Part shown: one piece after another, positions 43,179 through 55,030 of the stretch
Layout: every line of letters begins with the position of its first letter
Position numbering within the stretch: the stretch's first letter is position 1
Source of the DNA: Ooceraea biroi
Taxonomy: Eukaryota > Arthropoda > Insecta > Hymenoptera > Formicidae
DNA length: 64,000 nt
Direction of reading: 5' to 3'
Assembly: GCF_003672135.1 (NCBI RefSeq)
Contig: NC_039511.1
Location: forward strand, 7,032,464-7,096,463
Notes under the pieces: model-generated
Seen by the model: only the letters and a program-made list of their open reading frames with translations
Told to the model about the DNA's origin: nothing
Databases searched by the model: none
Position numbers and translations under genes: made by a program

Positions 43179-44504
43179 TTCGAGGTTCGTATGTAACGTA
43201 ATATAATAAATATCATGATATAGAAAATCATGATGAAAAAGCCACAAGTTATTCACAAAATGTGTTTGAGAAACTTTTATTATAAGAATAATATTAATTT
43301 AGCAAGTAAAACATGTGATCGACAACGTGAATTCTATTCTAATTTCTCCTAAACATTATCTAATCCCAAACAATAGTAAACATAATAAACAGACATTGCA
43401 TTGAATAACTTTGTCCCACGGAAATTTAACAGCAGATGAACCGTATTAGATTGTTTTATTAATGATATAATTTTGTTACAGGAGAACCGTCGATTGCTAG
43501 GGACATGCCGCGAACCACATATCAATGACCAGATTAGATCATCATCACGAAGATCAGGATGTTCCAATAACTAGCCTTTAACTGTATGTGTGGTGCGCCC
43601 TCGGACGATCTATTTAATTCAAAATATTCAAATATTGTTACACGCGTATCATTGCCATTGCGGTTACTTTATTTATCGTTTCTCATACATCACGTTCAAT
43701 TGTGAAAATAAGTGATACGTTTTTAATATCTTAGGCCCGTTTTAGACTATGCAATCAACGGCAAGCAATTCTTGCAGCAAATATTTGCTCAAGAAATTGC
43801 GTCAAATCTAGCGCAATATATTATAATATATTGCATAGTCTAAAACGAGCTTTAGTGTAAATATATTTCTTTGCATTTTTCCAAATTATTAATTAAAAAT
43901 ATGTATACAGCTATTTGTAATATAAATATGTATAAAAAAAAAACGTTGGACAATAAAACACTCGATCATTTTAACAGCATTTCACGTATACATGTGCATG
44001 CATGCGAGATTATTAAAGAAAAAATTTCAATAATGATATAAATTTGTTAGTTTAACATTAAACATGCAAATTGTTCAAATCTGTAATGTGTAAAAATACA
44101 TTGTTTTTTTATTTCTCTAACCGAGTTTGTTTTATTATCTAGATTTAGAAACAATTAAAATATTTATAAATGGTAATTAAAATTTAGGCTCTGTTGTGGA
44201 TAGCTTTAAGTTTACATAATACAATGCTGCATTGCTCTTCATTAAAACGTGGGACGAATACGATGTAGGAATATATATATACATATATAAACGCAGAATT
44301 AATAAATAGTATTATATATAATAATATAACTATATATATAACTATGATAAGAATAAAACAAAGAAATAATGCAAGCGTCATGACGTAAGTATCATTAAAT
44401 ATCTTACTTAACATCTTACAGCTTGATGTACACGGGAAAGAAGTGTTTAATTTATATATATTTATGCTTTTTTAGTATGCATGGTAAGTATATAATGGCT
44501 TAAA
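43179..44504. other. Gene-free interior of the Mutator-like element
   Basis: AT-rich, probably nicastrin 3' flank carried along. It contains the small MITE at 43736-43852. No coding region is supported. Confidence 0.4.
43736..43852. mobile_element. 116-bp MITE with TTA flanks
   Basis: GGCCCGTTTTAGACTATGCA at the left and the complement TGCATAGTCTAAAACGAGCT at the right, with TTA on both sides. It can fold into a single hairpin. Confidence 0.6.
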
Positions 44505-45338
44505 TCATTTAACATCATAGAAGGGAAACTGTCAATAGAATTTCAGGGAACAGTGGCGCCTTTTTCTTTTAACATGAGGAACTAAATTCTATATTCCGGT
44601 TAACTACCGAGTAATAAACATTTAATTACAATTAACTGAAGGACACACAAACCTTTTTAATCATATTTCAGTACTCTACAAACAAAATACAAACGATTCC
44701 ATACAAAAATATTGTTTGAAGTTATTCCGGTTAATCTGTTCCGGCTAAATAGTTAAGCAAAAATAATTAATTAATTACAATTAACTGAGGGACTCACAAA
44801 CCTTTTTAATCACACTTCATTACTTTTCAAACGAAATACAAACGATTGCATATAGCAGTTCCTTAAAATTACGTTCAATTCCGGTCAAGTGTATACGAAT
44901 GTTATTATGTGTTACAAAAAGGATATTGTATATTGTACACAAAAAGTTTAAACAAAAACATGAATAAGGATCAAATCAAGGTAAGTTAATAATTATCGTT
45001 ATATAGAATTTATTATATCAGCTATAGCGTTCTATTATATTCAATCCACTTGCTTACGATTTTGTCAATACAAAATTTTAAGGTTATAGCTGTATATTAA
45101 TAGGTCTGTCGTATTGTTTTTGCATGTAGAATCTTTGCTTTCTCTTTCTGAACTCTTTTTCTCAAATTAATTTATATATTCTCACTTTAAGTGCATGAAT
45201 TTTTGGGAAACAAACAACACAAACAGATCTAACATCAAGATATTACACACTGTTATAAAATGACCAGTTTTATTTTATAATATTTTATTGTATAATTTTA
45301 TTGTATTACATTTAATAAATTATCATTTATTGTGCAAG

Positions 45339-46581
45339 GTTTTGGTAATGTAGGTCTGCACTCGATGCGTTACTTACACCGGGCGGGTGCTGCTTGCATA
45401 GGCGTGATTGAGCACGACGGCTCCATTTACAATTCAGAGGGTATCGACCCAAAGGTAAATGAAGAAATGTATTTATCTCAGCATTTATGCTCTACTAATT
45501 TGTGAGCCTAAATTTTTATCGATTATACGAGACAAGAAAATTTTCTGAGTTTGCTTCTCGTGTTATTTTTTGCAGGAATTGGAAAAGTATCGCATAGAGA
45601 ACGGCACCATCGTTGATTTTCCGGGCGCCAAACCGTACGAAGGCGAGAATCTCATGTACGCGCCGTGCGATATATTTATACCGGCCGCTATAGAGAAAGT
45701 AATTCACAAAGACAACGCAGGACGTATCCAGGTACGGATTATTTCTGCGAAAGATTTCAATTTTTTATTTCTCGTAAAGATCCTGGATAATAAAAGTTTT
45801 CATTCAAATCGTATTTTTCGACAGGCGAAAATTATCGCCGAGGCTGCTAATGGACCGACCATCCCCGTAGCGGATAAAATCCTGATTGACAGGAACATCC
45901 TGGTAATCCCGGATCTGTACATTAACACCGGTAGTGTTACAGTCTCGTTCTTCGAGTGATTAAAAAATCTGAACCATGTATCGTACGGCCGCTTGACCTT
46001 CAAGTACGAAAGGGAGTCCAATTATTATCTTTTAGGTATGTTGAGTCACATTAAATAACAGTGGCTCGATTAAAGTTCAGACTCGCAGACAGCGGAATAA
46101 GCGGAAAGCTAATCTTCTAAATTTCTTCCTACAGAATCGGTACAGGAGTAGAGATTCTGGAACGTAGGTTCGGTCGCGTAGGTGGCCGCATATCCGTCAC
46201 ACCGTCCGAGGCCTTACAGAAACGTATATCTGGCGCTTCCGAAAAGGACATCGTTCATTCTGGTCTAGATTACTCGATGGAGAGATCAGCTAGGGTAATT
46301 ACCTCGATCGATATAATCGAGATGCCATATTTATACGAAATAGGAACATTTTATTTTTATTATTCATTATTATTTCATTATTAATTCTATTATATGTCAT
46401 TATTCGTTAAATAATAATTATTAAATGAAATTCAGACTTTAAGCAACGTTTTATTACTTCCAGGCTATCATGAAAACTGCCATGAGATTTTAATCTCGGA
46501 CTCGACCTGAGGACAGCCGCGTACGTCAACTCGATTGAGAAGATATTCACTACTTACTTCGAGGCTGGTCTCGCTTTCTAA
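45339..46581 (+). pseudogene. Glutamate dehydrogenase, C-terminal five exons, captured and decayed
   Basis: Exons at 45339-45454, 45576-45731, 45825-46035, 46135-46294 and 46464-46581, all with GT...AG introns. They encode the NAD(P)-binding Gly-Phe-Gly-Asn-Val-Gly and onward to the C-terminal Phe-Glu-Ala-Gly-Leu-Ala-Phe of the mitochondrial hexameric enzyme that converts glutamate to 2-oxoglutarate. Defects: TGA for Trp at 45957-45959, a stop and shift near 46150, and an extra T near 46490. The N-terminal catalytic half is absent. Retained introns show a DNA-level copy. Confidence 0.85.
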
Positions 46582-47299
46582 ATTATTTTAGTCACAAGAT
46601 TGTATTCTACGAATTACGATAATTACAGATTTCGACAATCAAAACTGTGCTTCTAATTCAATGGGTAATTCAAATAAATTGGAACTTGAGGTGGCTTTTT
46701 AAGCCCTTCGTGATTTCCTTCGACATACACGGGATTATCTCTTTCGACAAACAACTCTCAAAGATGTTAAGAACAATTGTCAAGACCAAAACTGCCTATG
46801 CTGGAACTTTGTGCGACTACGGGCCACTGAAAAGCATTTGGTGGCAAAGTGGCGTGACGCGATAAGACATATGCCAATTTTCTGTGACCTTAATCATTTC
46901 GTAATATTAATATTCTAATTTTAACTTAATGAATTATTAATTATAACGTACTTATCATCAATGTGAATCAGGTTTGGAATGGTATGTACGTGCGAATGTC
47001 GTGGGTACCGGTTCGAGTCACATACATTCCGCCTCACACATACTTATGCACAGAGTACCGATTCCCCATGAGGCGTACTTTTCAAAGCGCGTAGGTTACG
47101 AAAACCAATCTCAAATTTGTTTAGCATTTCTGTAACAGAAACTCTAATCAGCGATTGGTTGTATTTTTGCGCAATTCAGCAAATTACGCCCCATTGGAAT
47201 AACGGCTTTCAGAATAGCGCAACTTCATGGTAACTTTTATTAAATCACTAGAATACGCAGGTTACGCTTACGCAAGTTACGCTCCATGTGCCTGCTCCC
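46582..47299. other. Right interior of the TTA-flanked element, no gene
   Basis: An open frame at 46647-46865 matches nothing I know and is probably chance. A tRNA T-loop-like GGTTCGAGTC at 47009-47018 lacks a proper cloverleaf. The right terminus follows. Confidence 0.4.
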
Positions 47300-47302
47300 T
47301 TA

Positions 47303-47495
47303 CTCTTACTAATCGTTACTTTATCACAATATCTTACGCAAAATTAACTTTTAATTACTATAGGATTAAATATATGATTATGTTATAAGAAATTTATACG
47401 TTATCAGCAACTACGACTCAAGTTTTATACGCGATGACTGCATTATACGTCTTGCGACCGATTTCGAGCACTTCCCGTGCAAGACTCTTTATATT
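47303..47495. repeat. Second copy of the about 210-bp repeat
   Basis: ATCTTACGCAAAATTAAC ... CTTGCGACCGATTTCGAGCA ... CCCGTGCAAGACTC resembles 41250-41462. A third unit begins at about 47496 and ends at about 50630, split by the palindrome at 47544-50482. Confidence 0.65.
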
Positions 47496-47543
47496 ACGCG
47501 AAAATGACTATTTAATTACTGTAATCGGTTATATGTATATATA

Positions 47544-48990
47544 CAGTGTGATTCAGACCACCCGTACAGCCCTTTTATTTCGGAAATAGAACATTTTAGA
47601 GAAAAATGTTTCAGACAAAAGTTGTATGGCTTCGAGGGGGACATAAGATGGTATCATTGGTTTGACCTTGAAGAGTTACTTGATGGTCACATGAAGGTCA
47701 TATTCAATTTCTTAAATAGAACCTACTATTTCTCATTACATATTCTTGTAGCTTATCTCGAGAGCTTTCCAAAACACCATAATAAAATATTTTTTCATTG
47801 AGTACTTTTCGAGTTATGAGGCTCCAAAGCAGTACTTTGCAGTACTTTGACATAAAGTACAAAATATGTTGTATGTTGTTATGTCATGGTGTCAAGTAAA
47901 TCCTTAGGTATTATTTTAAGGTCAAATTACCTTTTCACTCAAATCTCTGTAGTTATGCATGTTTAAAAACATTCGGATCATCCTACTTTTAGCGCTATCC
48001 AGGAACAACAAGATGGATGCCCGTCACATACATCCAGAGTTGCTCGTGCAGTGATAAATAATACACTCACTCCCAAAAAAGCGGTACACTAAAATTTAGG
48101 GAAAAATTTACCAACCTTCAAATGATCATAACTTGGTAAATAATGAAGATAAAAATATGTTCAAAAATGCAAAATGAAGCTTCAAGTATCCACTTTAAGA
48201 ATATTTGTTGAATGGCAATTATGGTCGGTCATTTGATTCAAAATGGCGGATGACAAAATGAGAGGATGCAAAAGTGATAACCGAAAGTCCGAGTTTGTGA
48301 CGGTGCATGGCGTGAATTAGATATCGCAGCCTAATGGGACCAAATGCAAATGAAAATATAGAGTGTTATCTTTAAAATGCTTTTTACCAGCTCGATGCGA
48401 TCATTTTTCGCTGAGTTGTGCAACTTTAAAAAAGAAAAAAACACCTGTTAAGTAAATTTGGAGTATCTCAACAAAAAATGATCGCATCGAGCTTTGTAAA
48501 AAAGCGGTTTAAAGATAAAACTCTATACTTTTATATGCATTTAGTCCCATTGGGCTGCAATACCTACTTTACACCATGTGCCATCGCAAACTCGAATCTT
48601 CATTTATCAATTTCGCATGCTCTCCCTTTCCGCCATTTTAAAAAACTCGTCGTGCACAATTTCGATTTAAATTGCGAAAAGTAGGGTTTCAAAGCTTTAA
48701 AACCGTTTGTGAAATTTTGTGCTAGGATAGTTAGGTACCGAGATATTCAATTTCGAATTTGCAATATCGTCGATTCAGCAAGGCCTAAGGAATTAGAAAA
48801 CCCTACGGTTCGTTTAGTTCTTTTATAATTCCAACTGCGTTCATTATTCTTTATACTCCAAATCCTTCTTATGTGGTGTGTGCGTGTGTGGGTGTAGGTG
48901 TATGTAGGTGTGTGTGTGTGTGTATGTGTATCACAAGGATGAGGACCCCGTGGTTCGTCAGTTCCACAGTAATTTAAGACTCCATTGCAC

Positions 48991-49023
<33 letters not shown>

Positions 49024-50482
49024 CCCCCACAAGGAGGGTTTGGAGTCTTAAATTACTGTGGAACTGACGAACCACGGGGTCCTCATCCTTGTGATACACA
49101 TACACACACACACACACCTACATACACCTACACCCACACACGCACACACCACATAAGAAGGATTTGGAGTATAAAGAATAATGAACGCAGTTGGAATTAT
49201 AAAAGAACTAAACGAACCGTAGGGTTTTCTAATTCCTTAGGCCTTGCTGAATCGACGATATTGCAAATTCGAAATTGAATATCTCGGTACCTAACTATCC
49301 TAGCACAAAATTTCACAAACGGTTTTAAAGCTTTGAAACCCTACTTTTCGCAATTTAAATCGAAATTGTGCACGACGAGTTTTTTAAAATGGCGGAAAGG
49401 GAGAGCATGCGAAATTGATAAATGAAGATTCGAGTTTGCGATGGCACATGGTGTAAAGTAGGTATTGCAGCCCAATGGGACTAAATGCATATAAAAGTAT
49501 AGAGTTTTATCTTTAAACCGCTTTTTTACAAAGCTCGATGCGATCATTTTTTGTTGAGATACTCCAAATTTACTTAACAGGTGTTTTTTTCTTTTTTAAA
49601 GTTGCACAACTCAGCGAAAAATGATCGCATCGAGCTTGGTAAAAAGCATTTTAAAGATAACACTCTATATTTTCATTTGCATTTGGTCCCATTAGGCTGC
49701 GATATCTAATTCACGCCATGCACCGTCACAAACTCGGACTTTCGGTTATCACTTTTGCATCCTCTCATTTTGTCATCCGCCATTTTGAATCAAATGACCG
49801 ACCATAATTGCCATTCAACAAATATTCTTAAAGTGGATACTTGAAGCTTCATTTTGCATTTTTGAACATATTTTTATCTTCATTATTTACCAAGTTATGA
49901 TCATTTGAAGGTTGGTAAATTTTTCCCTAAATTTTAGTGTACCGCTTTTTTGGGAGTGAGTGTATTATTTATCACTGCACGAGCAACTCTGGATGTATGT
50001 GACGGGCATCCATCTTGTTGTTCCTGGATAGCGCTAAAAGTAGGATGATCCGAATGTTTTTAAACATGCATAACTACAGAGATTTGAGTGAAAAGGTAAT
50101 TTGACCTTAAAATAATACCTAAGGATTTACTTGACACCATGACATAACAACATACAACATATTTTGTACTTTATGTCAAAGTACTGCAAAGTACTGCTTT
50201 GGAGCCTCATAACTCGAAAAGTACTCAATGAAAAAATATTTTATTATGGTGTTTTGGAAAGCTCTCGAGATAAGCTACAAGAATATGTAATGAGAAATAG
50301 TAGGTTCTATTTAAGAAATTGAATATGACCTTCATGTGACCATCAAGTAACTCTTCAAGGTCAAACCAATGATACCATCTTATGTCCCCCTCGAAGCCAT
50401 ACAACTTTTGTCTGAAACATTTTTCTCTAAAATGTTCTATTTCCGAAATAAAAGGGCTGTACGGGTGGTCTGAATCAAACTG
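47544..50482. mobile_element. 2.9-kb near-perfect palindrome (foldback element C)
   Basis: The arms 47544-48984 and about 49041-50482 are almost exact reverse complements. They start CAGTGTGATTCAGACCACCC and meet at a (CA)n/(GC)n tract near 48996-49030. TATA-type bases flank both sides. Each arm contains a second, imperfect inverted repeat (about 48285-48412 against 48474-48600). The subterminal block AAAAATGTTTCAGACAAAAG...GGGGGACATAAGA...TTTGACCTTG is shared with the DUF4817 elements. No transposase is present, so it would be mobilised in trans if at all. Confidence 0.85.
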
Positions 50483-51376
50483 TATATTGAACCACTTATA
50501 TGAAAGATTAAATATGGTAATGTTATAATAAAGTTATGCGTTTAATATTTTTTACGACTTAATTTTCGACGCGATGACTGCGCGATACGTCTTGCGACCG
50601 ATTTCGAGCACGTCCCGTGCAAAACTCATGCCATTCGAATGCCGAAACGATGCGGGTAGTGACTAAGATGGCCGCGAGTATCGCTGATGTCTTATATTAC
50701 TAGAGAACTATTTCGATAGTAACTTCTTAATTATTGTTGCTAATTGTTTTCGGGGTGCATGTCGACGTGTAAATCGACTATTAACACTTGTTTTAGGTTA
50801 CTTCGATTAATTTATGGCTAGCTAGCAACAATAGAAATATCGAATGCTTGATTCTTGTAAAGCTGATTAGTGTAGTTAAATTACTCTTGCGTAACTATGC
50901 CAGTAATCACCCAATAGCATTGTGTAATTAGCACTAATGGTTTTCTTAACCAATTAGCTATTTATTACTGCTCGTAGTCTTCAATAAACGAAAATTTTCG
51001 ATAAGAAAAATGCAATATACGACAATAATATTACTCGACTTAATATAATATTCAAAAATAATAAACTATTAATAACAAAATTACAAATTCGCGTTAAGTA
51101 TTAATCCAATTAACCAAAAATTCATTATTTATCAATTATTATTGCAAACTATGGTTCGTTCAGGTTGGTTTCCTCTCGTTAAGACTTATTTAAACAATGC
51201 TTTTATCTTAATCTACACTAAATTATAAATAATAATTAATGATATTATAATTAACTATAAAATATTTAACTCAAATCATATAATTACTAACTATAAACTC
51301 ACTAAATATCAATAATTCTTAATACAGCATAATTATTTAATTTTTACTGTTTATAATAAACAATAAGGTCGATTTC
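50483..51376. other. Remainder of the 210-bp repeat, then AT-rich DNA
   Basis: About 50500-50630 completes the third repeat unit. The remainder has no credible ORF. Confidence 0.4.
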
Positions 51377-52297
51377 GGTAAATATTCCGATGAGGGGAGC
51401 CTGCCCCGATGACCTTGACCTTGACATATGTTATAGAGGTCACCCTCCTGAGTGACCTTCAAGAGGTTTTAGCCGTCGCTCGTTGTTTACTAAAAAGTTA
51501 TTAACAAATGATTTTGCACGACTTTTCAGCCGTCCACGACAAGCATAAGGTTATATTTTACGAAACTGGAGCCCCGGACACATACGCTCGGTTTCAGCCC
51601 GCTTCGCGGGAGGGCGGGGGGCAGGGGCTTCGCCCCTCCCCCCCGCCAGAACCAGTGTAACAGATTTTACCGTACAGATTTTGATCACCTGGTACACGGC
51701 ATGGATCCCGGCGGGGGGGGGGCGTAGCCCCCGCCCCCCGCCCTACCGCGGGCGGGCTGAAAACGAGCGTATGTGTCCGAGGCTCCAGTTTCGGAAAATA
51801 TAACCTAACCAGGTTAGGTTAGGTTAAAGCAGAGAATACTTTGTATTTAACTGTTTATGCTTTTGGTTAAAGTGAAGAATACTTTGTACTTATATTAAAA
51901 GAAACTATTCTATATATTAACGATTCACTGCTTTAAATGACTTTCCTTCCTTCGTTCATGTACATATTCGTCGTTTATATTTTTCAATATTCAAAATAAC
52001 TACTATATTTGAAAAATTTCTTTTGTTAATAATTTTTTCATAAACAACGATCGACGACTAAAACCTAGTGCGGGTTATTCGGGAAGGTGACCTTTTAATA
52101 TATGTCAATATTATGTTCTTGGTTCGCGTAGACAGCGACAATTCGTGCAAAATCATTAAACTTCTTTTGTTAATAACTTTTTAACAAACAACGAGTGACG
52201 GCTAAAACCTTTTGAAGGTCACTCAGGAGGGCGACCTTGACAATATATGTCAAGGTCAAGGTCATCGGGGCAGGCTCCCCTCATCGGAATATTTACC
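51377..52297. mobile_element. Non-autonomous TIR element with GC-rich core
   Basis: The ends begin GGTAAATATTCCGATGAGGG and are inverted over about 145 bp. Inner blocks (GACCTTGACATAT, TGACCTTCAA, GTTAATAACTTTTT) resemble those inside the Merlin element at 18560-18700. The core, 51560-51790, has inverted C/G clusters and copies the Merlin GC-rich repeat. A TSD of 8-9 bp was not exact (CGATTTC against CGATATT). Confidence 0.6.
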
Positions 52298-52925
52298 AAC
52301 GATATTTATAACCAATAAAAATTAAAGTGTTTAATGCAAACTATAACTAATAACCTATGCAAAACAAAAATATTTCATTAATTTCAAATCGTAACGTAAT
52401 TAATCAATTTAATATTCATAATAAACATTTAATTTTATCCTTTAATTAAACATTCGAGATAAAAGGGCCCATTTGCTCTTTGCTATTAATTATCTAATTT
52501 CCTCAAACTTATTTACTATCGATTCTTAATCTAGCGAGTTGACAACGCGATTTATGATTCTTAAATTATTAATTTCCCTTTGAAAATTATTAACGCAACA
52601 ATTCTGTAACTCCTGAATTAACTTGATCAAATTTTCTATGAAAACAATTAACGCTCAGTGCAGTTCACGTATAACCAGAGTAACACTCACAAAAAATGTG
52701 TTATTTACAAAGAATCTTCTCGCGGGCGCGAAGGGCGCTTACATTTACGTATACCTATTCCACTCCCTATCAGCGAAATTGGGCAGTCTTTAAACAGTGT
52801 CAGAGCATTTTACAGCATCATATTATAATTTGGGGATTTCGCAATCATTAATCTCGATTATGCGCACTAATATTTTTATTAGTTAACTGTAACTCAATCT
52901 TCTTCGAGTTCGGGGGCGCCGGAGG
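52298..52925. other. AT-rich stretch, no gene
   Basis: No ORF is supported. If 52926-53366 is an LTR read on the minus strand, this would be its internal leader. GGCGCCCCCGAAC just left of 52926 on the minus strand looks like a primer-binding site. Confidence 0.35.
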
Positions 52926-53366
52926 TGTGACACCCTTAATCAATAACGAATATTAAACTTCAAATGATTAAATATTGTATTTTAATAATTATATTAATAT
53001 TTTTCAACTACTTTTCTCAAACAAAATACTTAAACGTAAATAAACTAAATATCTATATGCACTTTGTTTCCAATAACTGATATTAACTTATTAATATTAT
53101 TTTCTATATTTCCAATACAACTAAACAAGCAAATATTCTAATTATTAAAATTTAAGCTATATTCGTCTCAAATCAATCATATAATAAGTAAATTCAACTT
53201 CTTAATATCTGAACTTTTAATACAATTTCAAACAATCACAAAATTCAATATTATTAATATATTTCATTTCTAAAATTATCGCGGATATGTTCTCTTTCTG
53301 TTTCAAACACAAAATGCTCAAAAGAAAATTTACGTAGGCGTCATACGAGCACTCTAGGACGTCACA
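52926..53366 (-). repeat. Candidate LTR (441 bp)
   Basis: On the minus strand it begins TGTGACGTCC, the same ten bases as the insertion at 32562, and ends GTGTCACA. It abuts minisatellite sequence of a DUF4817 relic. No partner LTR or coding region was found, so it is either solo or non-autonomous. Confidence 0.4.
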
Positions 53367-53450
53367 AGATCCGGCCAGTTAAAGCAAGATCGGAAAGGAT
53401 CCGGCCAGTTAAAGCAAGATCGGAAAAGATCCGGCCAGTTAAGACAAGAT
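53367..53450. repeat. 30-bp minisatellite, three units
   Basis: GATCCGGCCAGTTAAAGCAA repeats at a 30-bp step, homologous to 28906-29052. Confidence 0.75.
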
Positions 53451-54159
53451 TAAGATTTTGAGAATTTTCTATCACAATAAGTGTTCAAAAATTCCTCCTT
53501 CATTCTGAATACATAATTAAATTCGACGTTCGAAATTTCCAGCAGTTTCCAGAAGGACATTCCTAGGAATAGAATTGTTAACAGTTTCTTATACGGTCTA
53601 TCATATTGTCTCTAGTTGTAGGTACTTCTGCGTAAACCACATTTTTTATAAATCCCCATAGAAAAAAATCGGGACTTGTCAGATCCGGAGATCTGGGGCA
53701 CCATTCAACATGTCCTCCAAGCAGTGTTTCCAAATGCGTGCTTTTGCAGCGCGCGGCAGCGGCGGGGAAAGTGGAGTAGGGATGGTCTCGTTGGCTCGGC
53801 TAATCGGCTCGTGGCGGCCGCGCGACGCACACAAGCGAAGCCTCGTGTCCGTGAGCGTCGTTCGCGGCTTCTGTAACTTTGGGCTGTAGAAGGAGACAAA
53901 CATATCACTGTCCTTTACTATCGCTCGTGCTCAGTTCGACGCGATATCCGACGCGTCAATATTAATTAATGTCACCAATTGTGAACGAGTATCTAGTGTT
54001 TCAGATTCAATATATCGCACGAAAAAGTCATCCATTTGTCATTACAGATATCAGAAGTCTCATCAATAAAAATAGAAAATTTTGTGTTCGTAAATTTTGA
54101 AAGACATTTTCCCTTTCAACAGGATACAATACATTCGAAATGATATTGCTACACTTCGT

Positions 54160-54829
54160 TCAACCCATGGTCATATTGTTCAAGATATTTGAATTTTGTC
54201 CTATTTCTTGAAAAAAGCAGAGAATATCTTGTGCACTGTGGAAAGGTATATTTTTTTCAGCCATTAAAGCAGCAACCCGTATTTCGGCTGCTTTTGTCTG
54301 TTCATTAAAGGATAAAAAGGATTCATTGTCTAGCGTATTCATATCTTCATTCAACTTGCTCGTTTTAATACCTTTTTTTACACATGTTTAAGTGATTTTC
54401 ACATTCTGCATGCCGACGAACTTGCGATAAACGGGCAGTAAACGATATATCACAAATTACACATAAACATATACTGTTATTATCCGGAACTTGACGTAAC
54501 CGTAACTTAAACTCATTTACATGCAGCCATTTCTTTTTAAACGCTATTCGTCTTTTCTTTTCATTATCGTCATCATCACTAGAAAATGACGTATTCTTTT
54601 TTAAATTCTTGAGATGATATGCAGAATCTGCATGTCTGGAAACATGTATCGAATTGCACGAAAAATTTTTGTTGCAAATAATGCAATGATATAGAGTTTC
54701 ATCACCCGCTACTTTACGTATCCAATGTTTATAACAATCATCGCTAAGCCAATCGTCTATGAAATTTCGTTTTGTTCTCTTGCTTTTCCATTCCATAGTG
54801 AAAACGAGCAAGAAGAATAAAGAAGTCAA
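54160..54829 (-). pseudogene. hAT N-terminal fragment with two BED/C2H2-like zinc fingers
   Basis: From 54829 (ATG at 54795 also possible): Cys-Ile-Ile-Cys-Asn-Lys-Asn-Phe...His...His and later Cys-Val-Ile-Cys-Asp-Ile-Ser-Phe...His...His, each a CX2C...H...H finger. After a stop at 54365 the neighbouring frame at 54354-54160 gives Ala-Ala-Leu-Met-Ala-Glu-Lys-Asn-Ile-Pro-Phe, a segment that follows the fingers in hAT transposases. The catalytic part is deleted. Such fingers bind the element ends. Confidence 0.65.
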
Positions 54830-55030
54830 TAAAGAAATAAATAAATAAATAAGTAAATGAATGAATAAGTCAATAAGTCAAAAGTAATAAATAACTAAAT
54901 AAATAAGTCAAAAGTAGTAAATAAATAAATAAATAAGTCAATATGCAAGTCAACAAATAAAAGTGAAGATGAGTCAATAAATAAATAAATGAATAAATAA
55001 GTACATAAATAAGTGAATAAATGCGAGTGA
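54830..55030. repeat. AATA/AAGT simple-repeat tract
   Basis: Degenerate (AATA)n with interspersed AAGTCAAT units. No coding potential. Confidence 0.85.

Larger units (their letters stand above)
41647..44900. mobile_element. Mutator-like element (9-bp TSD) carrying a nicastrin fragment
   Basis: About 400-bp inverted ends (41647-42043 and 44505-44900) begin ATTCGTATACACTTGACCGG and contain a degenerate subterminal duplication (TTTGTGAGTCCCTCAGTTAA twice). GTTATTATG is duplicated at 41638-41646 and 44901-44909. Nine-bp TSD with long TIRs is the Mutator signature. Inside is host-gene sequence and a small MITE, with no transposase. Confidence 0.7.
41466..47299. mobile_element. TTA-flanked TIR transposon carrying a glutamate dehydrogenase fragment
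   Basis: The inverted ends (GGGTGCCGTCACATGGAGCG at left; the complement of GGGAGCAGGCACATGGAGCG at right) continue with ACTTGCGTAAGCGTAACCTG. TTA flanks both sides (41463-41465, 47300-47302), fitting a PIF/Harbinger-type 3-bp TSD. No transposase is present. The interior holds the Mutator-like element 41647-44900 and the five-exon dehydrogenase pseudogene. Confidence 0.65.

Noticed and set aside
44960..44980. Possible first exon (ATG then GT donor) for the dehydrogenase fragment
   Set aside because: Its phase does not match the first dehydrogenase exon, so no chimeric gene can be claimed.
46970..47035. tRNA-like GGTTCGAGTC with possible GGAATGT/ACATTCC closing stem
   Set aside because: The span is too short for a cloverleaf and I find no anticodon arm or D-arm; probably chance or a distant SINE trace.
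48747..49278. Mirror ORFs of 90-97 residues with His-Thr repeats
   Set aside because: They translate the (CA)n tract and its flanks at the centre of the palindrome.
48478..49547. Two identical 68-residue ORFs on opposite strands
   Set aside because: They are mirror copies made by the palindrome and match no family.
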